Shown here: one piece after another, positions 12,851 to 13,978 of the stretch
How positions within the stretch are numbered: the stretch's first letter is position 1
Layout: every line of letters begins with the position of its first letter
Source: an uncultured Peptoniphilus sp.
Lineage (GTDB): Bacteria; Bacillota; Clostridia; Tissierellales; Peptoniphilaceae
Length of the DNA: 13,978 bases
NCBI GenBank assembly: GCA_947254665.1
Contig: CAMYEJ010000018.1
Span: 1-13,978 of the forward strand
Direction of reading: 5' to 3'
Notes under the pieces: model-generated
The model's input: the letters and a program-made list of their open reading frames with translations, nothing else
Databases searched by the model: none
Told to the model about the DNA's origin: nothing
Program-made: the position numbers and the translations under genes

Positions 12851-13852
12851 ATGAAAAAATATCTATTTATTTTTATGGCAGCCATTCTCTTACTTACAGG
12901 ATGTGCTTCTAATAACGCATCTTACAAAGATGAAAAGCACGAACAAAAAACTATAAAAGTGGCAGCCCTCAAAGGACCTACTTCAATGGGTCTTGTAAAA
13001 CTTTTTAAAGATAGCGACGAAGGAAATAGTTACGACAAATATGAATATACGATTTTAAATTCGCCGGAAGAAGTAGTTGCAGGTCTATCTAAGGGAGAAT
13101 TTGATATTGCAGCTATTCCATCAAACCTTGCATCTATTCTTTACAATAAATCTAAGGGACAAATGCTAAAGGTTCTAGCTATTAACACTGGTTCAGTCTT
13201 AAATATCGCATCTAAAGATGAATCTATTAAGACTCTTGAAGATTTAAAGGGCAAGACTATCGTTGCTTCTGGTAAAGGTGCGACTCCTGAATTCGTTCTA
13301 AGATTTATCTTAGAAAAGAATGGAATCGATCCAGACAAGGATGTAACTTTTGATTTTAAATCTGAACATACAGAAGTTGTAGCTGATATTGCAAAGAATC
13401 CTGATCATGTGGCTCTACTTCCAGAACCATTCTTAACCGTTGCAAAGGGCAAGGTTGAAGGTCTTGATTCTAGAATTTCTCTTGGAGATGAATGGTCAAA
13501 GATTGAAGGCGCTGGAGAACTTATCACTGGAGTAACTGTAGTTACAAACAAATATCTACAAACTCTTGAAAGTGATGAAGACAAGGCTAGTCTAGCAAAA
13601 TTCCTTGATCACTACAAGGATAGCGTCGACTTTGCAAATAAAAACACTGCTGATGCTGCTAAGATAATCGGAGAAATGAATATATTCCCTGAAGAAGTTG
13701 CAGCTAAAGCAATTCCAAATTGTAAGATTATGTACGAAGATTCTGACAAGATGAAGGAAGATCTTTCTAAGTTTTACGAAAGCTTATTCTCTGTAAATCC
13801 AAAATCCATAGGAGGAGCTTTGCCTGATGAAGGATTCTACTACGAAAGATAG
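12851..13852 (+). CDS. ABC transporter substrate-binding lipoprotein, NMT1/SsuA-like
   Basis: Extracytoplasmic solute-binding lipoprotein of 333 residues. A lipoprotein signal (1-17) ends in the lipobox LLTGC, with C18 as the lipidated residue. The mature part begins with a short polar tether and then IKVAALKGPTSMGLVKLF (35-52), followed by GLSKGEFDIAAIP (78-90), DLKGKTIVASGKGATPEFVLRFIL (about 131-154) and ALLPEPFLTVAKGK (188-201). This order and these motifs fit the NMT1/THI5-like, SsuA/TauA-type binding proteins for sulfonates, nitrate or thiamine precursors. There is no ThiY-type cysteine-rich motif, and the ligand is not predictable. AGGAGG lies just ahead of the ATG. Its 3' end overlaps the permease gene by 26 bases, so this is the first gene of an ABC operon continuing past the window. 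Confidence 0.88.
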   Translation: MKKYLFIFMAAILLLTGCASNNASYKDEKHEQKTIKVAALKGPTSMGLVKLFKDSDEGNSYDKYEYTILNSPEEVVAGLSKGEFDIAAIPSNLASILYNKSKGQMLKVLAINTGSVLNIASKDESIKTLEDLKGKTIVASGKGATPEFVLRFILEKNGIDPDKDVTFDFKSEHTEVVADIAKNPDHVALLPEPFLTVAKGKVEGLDSRISLGDEWSKIEGAGELITGVTVVTNKYLQTLESDEDKASLAKFLDHYKDSVDFANKNTADAAKIIGEMNIFPEEVAAKAIPNCKIMYEDSDKMKEDLSKFYESLFSVNPKSIGGALPDEGFYYER

Positions 13853-13978
13853 AATATTTACAGGACTAACAGTCATTTTAATATGGCAAATTTTGTATAA
13901 TTTTGTAGACGTGGAGATATTTAAAGTATCTCCACTCTCTGTTTTACAAAATATTTATGTAAATGTTTTAACTAGAGA
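13827..13978 (+). CDS. ABC transporter permease, N-terminal part (cut by right edge)
   Basis: An open frame from ATG at 13827 runs to the window edge (50 codons plus two bases), in a different frame from the lipoprotein gene it overlaps. GGAGGAG at 13811-13817 provides the ribosome binding site inside the lipoprotein gene. The translated start has a short charged segment, a hydrophobic helix (TGLTVILIWQILYNFV, about 13-28) and FKVSPLSVLQNIYVNVL, which resembles the 'P-S-P-x-x-V' stretch after helix 1 in SsuC/TauC-type permeases. It is inferred to pair with the upstream binding protein; the membrane domain and EAA loop lie outside the window. Confidence 0.78.
   Translation, partial: MKDSTTKDRIFTGLTVILIWQILYNFVDVEIFKVSPLSVLQNIYVNVLTR

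Noticed and set aside
1..13978. Mobile element, phage or defence island
   Set aside because: No transposase, integrase, CRISPR repeats, tRNA-linked att sites or phage genes were seen; the region reads as ordinary chromosomal metabolism and transport.

Overview
The window comes from a low-GC, A/T-rich bacterium. Strong Shine-Dalgarno sequences (GGAGG), tightly packed co-directional genes and AT-rich sigma-A promoters point to Firmicutes. The gene set (Staphylococcus-type class I aldolase, DUF1858 protein, secreted protein with a copper-amine-oxidase-like stalk domain, MntE-like exporter, TrkA without TrkH) suggests an anaerobic coccus of the Peptoniphilaceae/Tissierellia kind; that placement is inference. 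All complete genes look intact, and there are no RNA genes, CRISPR arrays or insertion sequences.

Left part (1-3722): the N-terminus of a LysR regulator runs off the left edge and is divergent from a three-gene operon. The operon encodes a DAACS (SLC1-like) amino-acid symporter, a D-cysteine desulfhydrase-type PLP enzyme and a MalY/PatB-type C-S lyase. It ends at a perfect 13-bp bidirectional terminator. The symporter lacks the arginine that selects acidic substrates, and the PLP enzyme has Thr where ACC deaminase has Glu and Leu. The module therefore looks like uptake and cleavage of a sulfur-containing amino acid to pyruvate, ammonia and sulfide or thiol. It is the most interesting system here. 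The divergent region carries a 12-bp-arm inverted repeat and a TTACA-G-TGTAA palindrome that could be LysR operators.

Middle (3723-9122, minus strand): one promoter drives a small DUF1858 protein. An intrinsic terminator follows, with its U-tract touching the ribosome binding site of the next gene. Then come five tightly coupled genes: AI-2E-type permease, MntE-like Mn exporter, TrkA-like RCK protein, uracil-DNA glycosylase and an alpha/beta hydrolase. The best starts for the permease and the hydrolase are ATG codons inside longer TTG-initiated frames.

Right part (9123-13978): class I fructose-bisphosphate aldolase (fda, plus strand) converges on a secreted stalk-domain protein across a bidirectional terminator. 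Next is a minus-strand pair, a short guanylate kinase-like protein and rpiB, with its own GAAA-loop terminator. Finally, an NMT1/SsuA-like ABC substrate-binding lipoprotein overlaps the start of a permease cut by the right edge. The guanylate kinase and lipoprotein promoters are back to back and share their -35 hexamer.

No stretch longer than about 210 bases lacks a gene. The longest gaps (190-299, 9052-9238, 11588-11794) hold promoters, a terminator and operator-like repeats.
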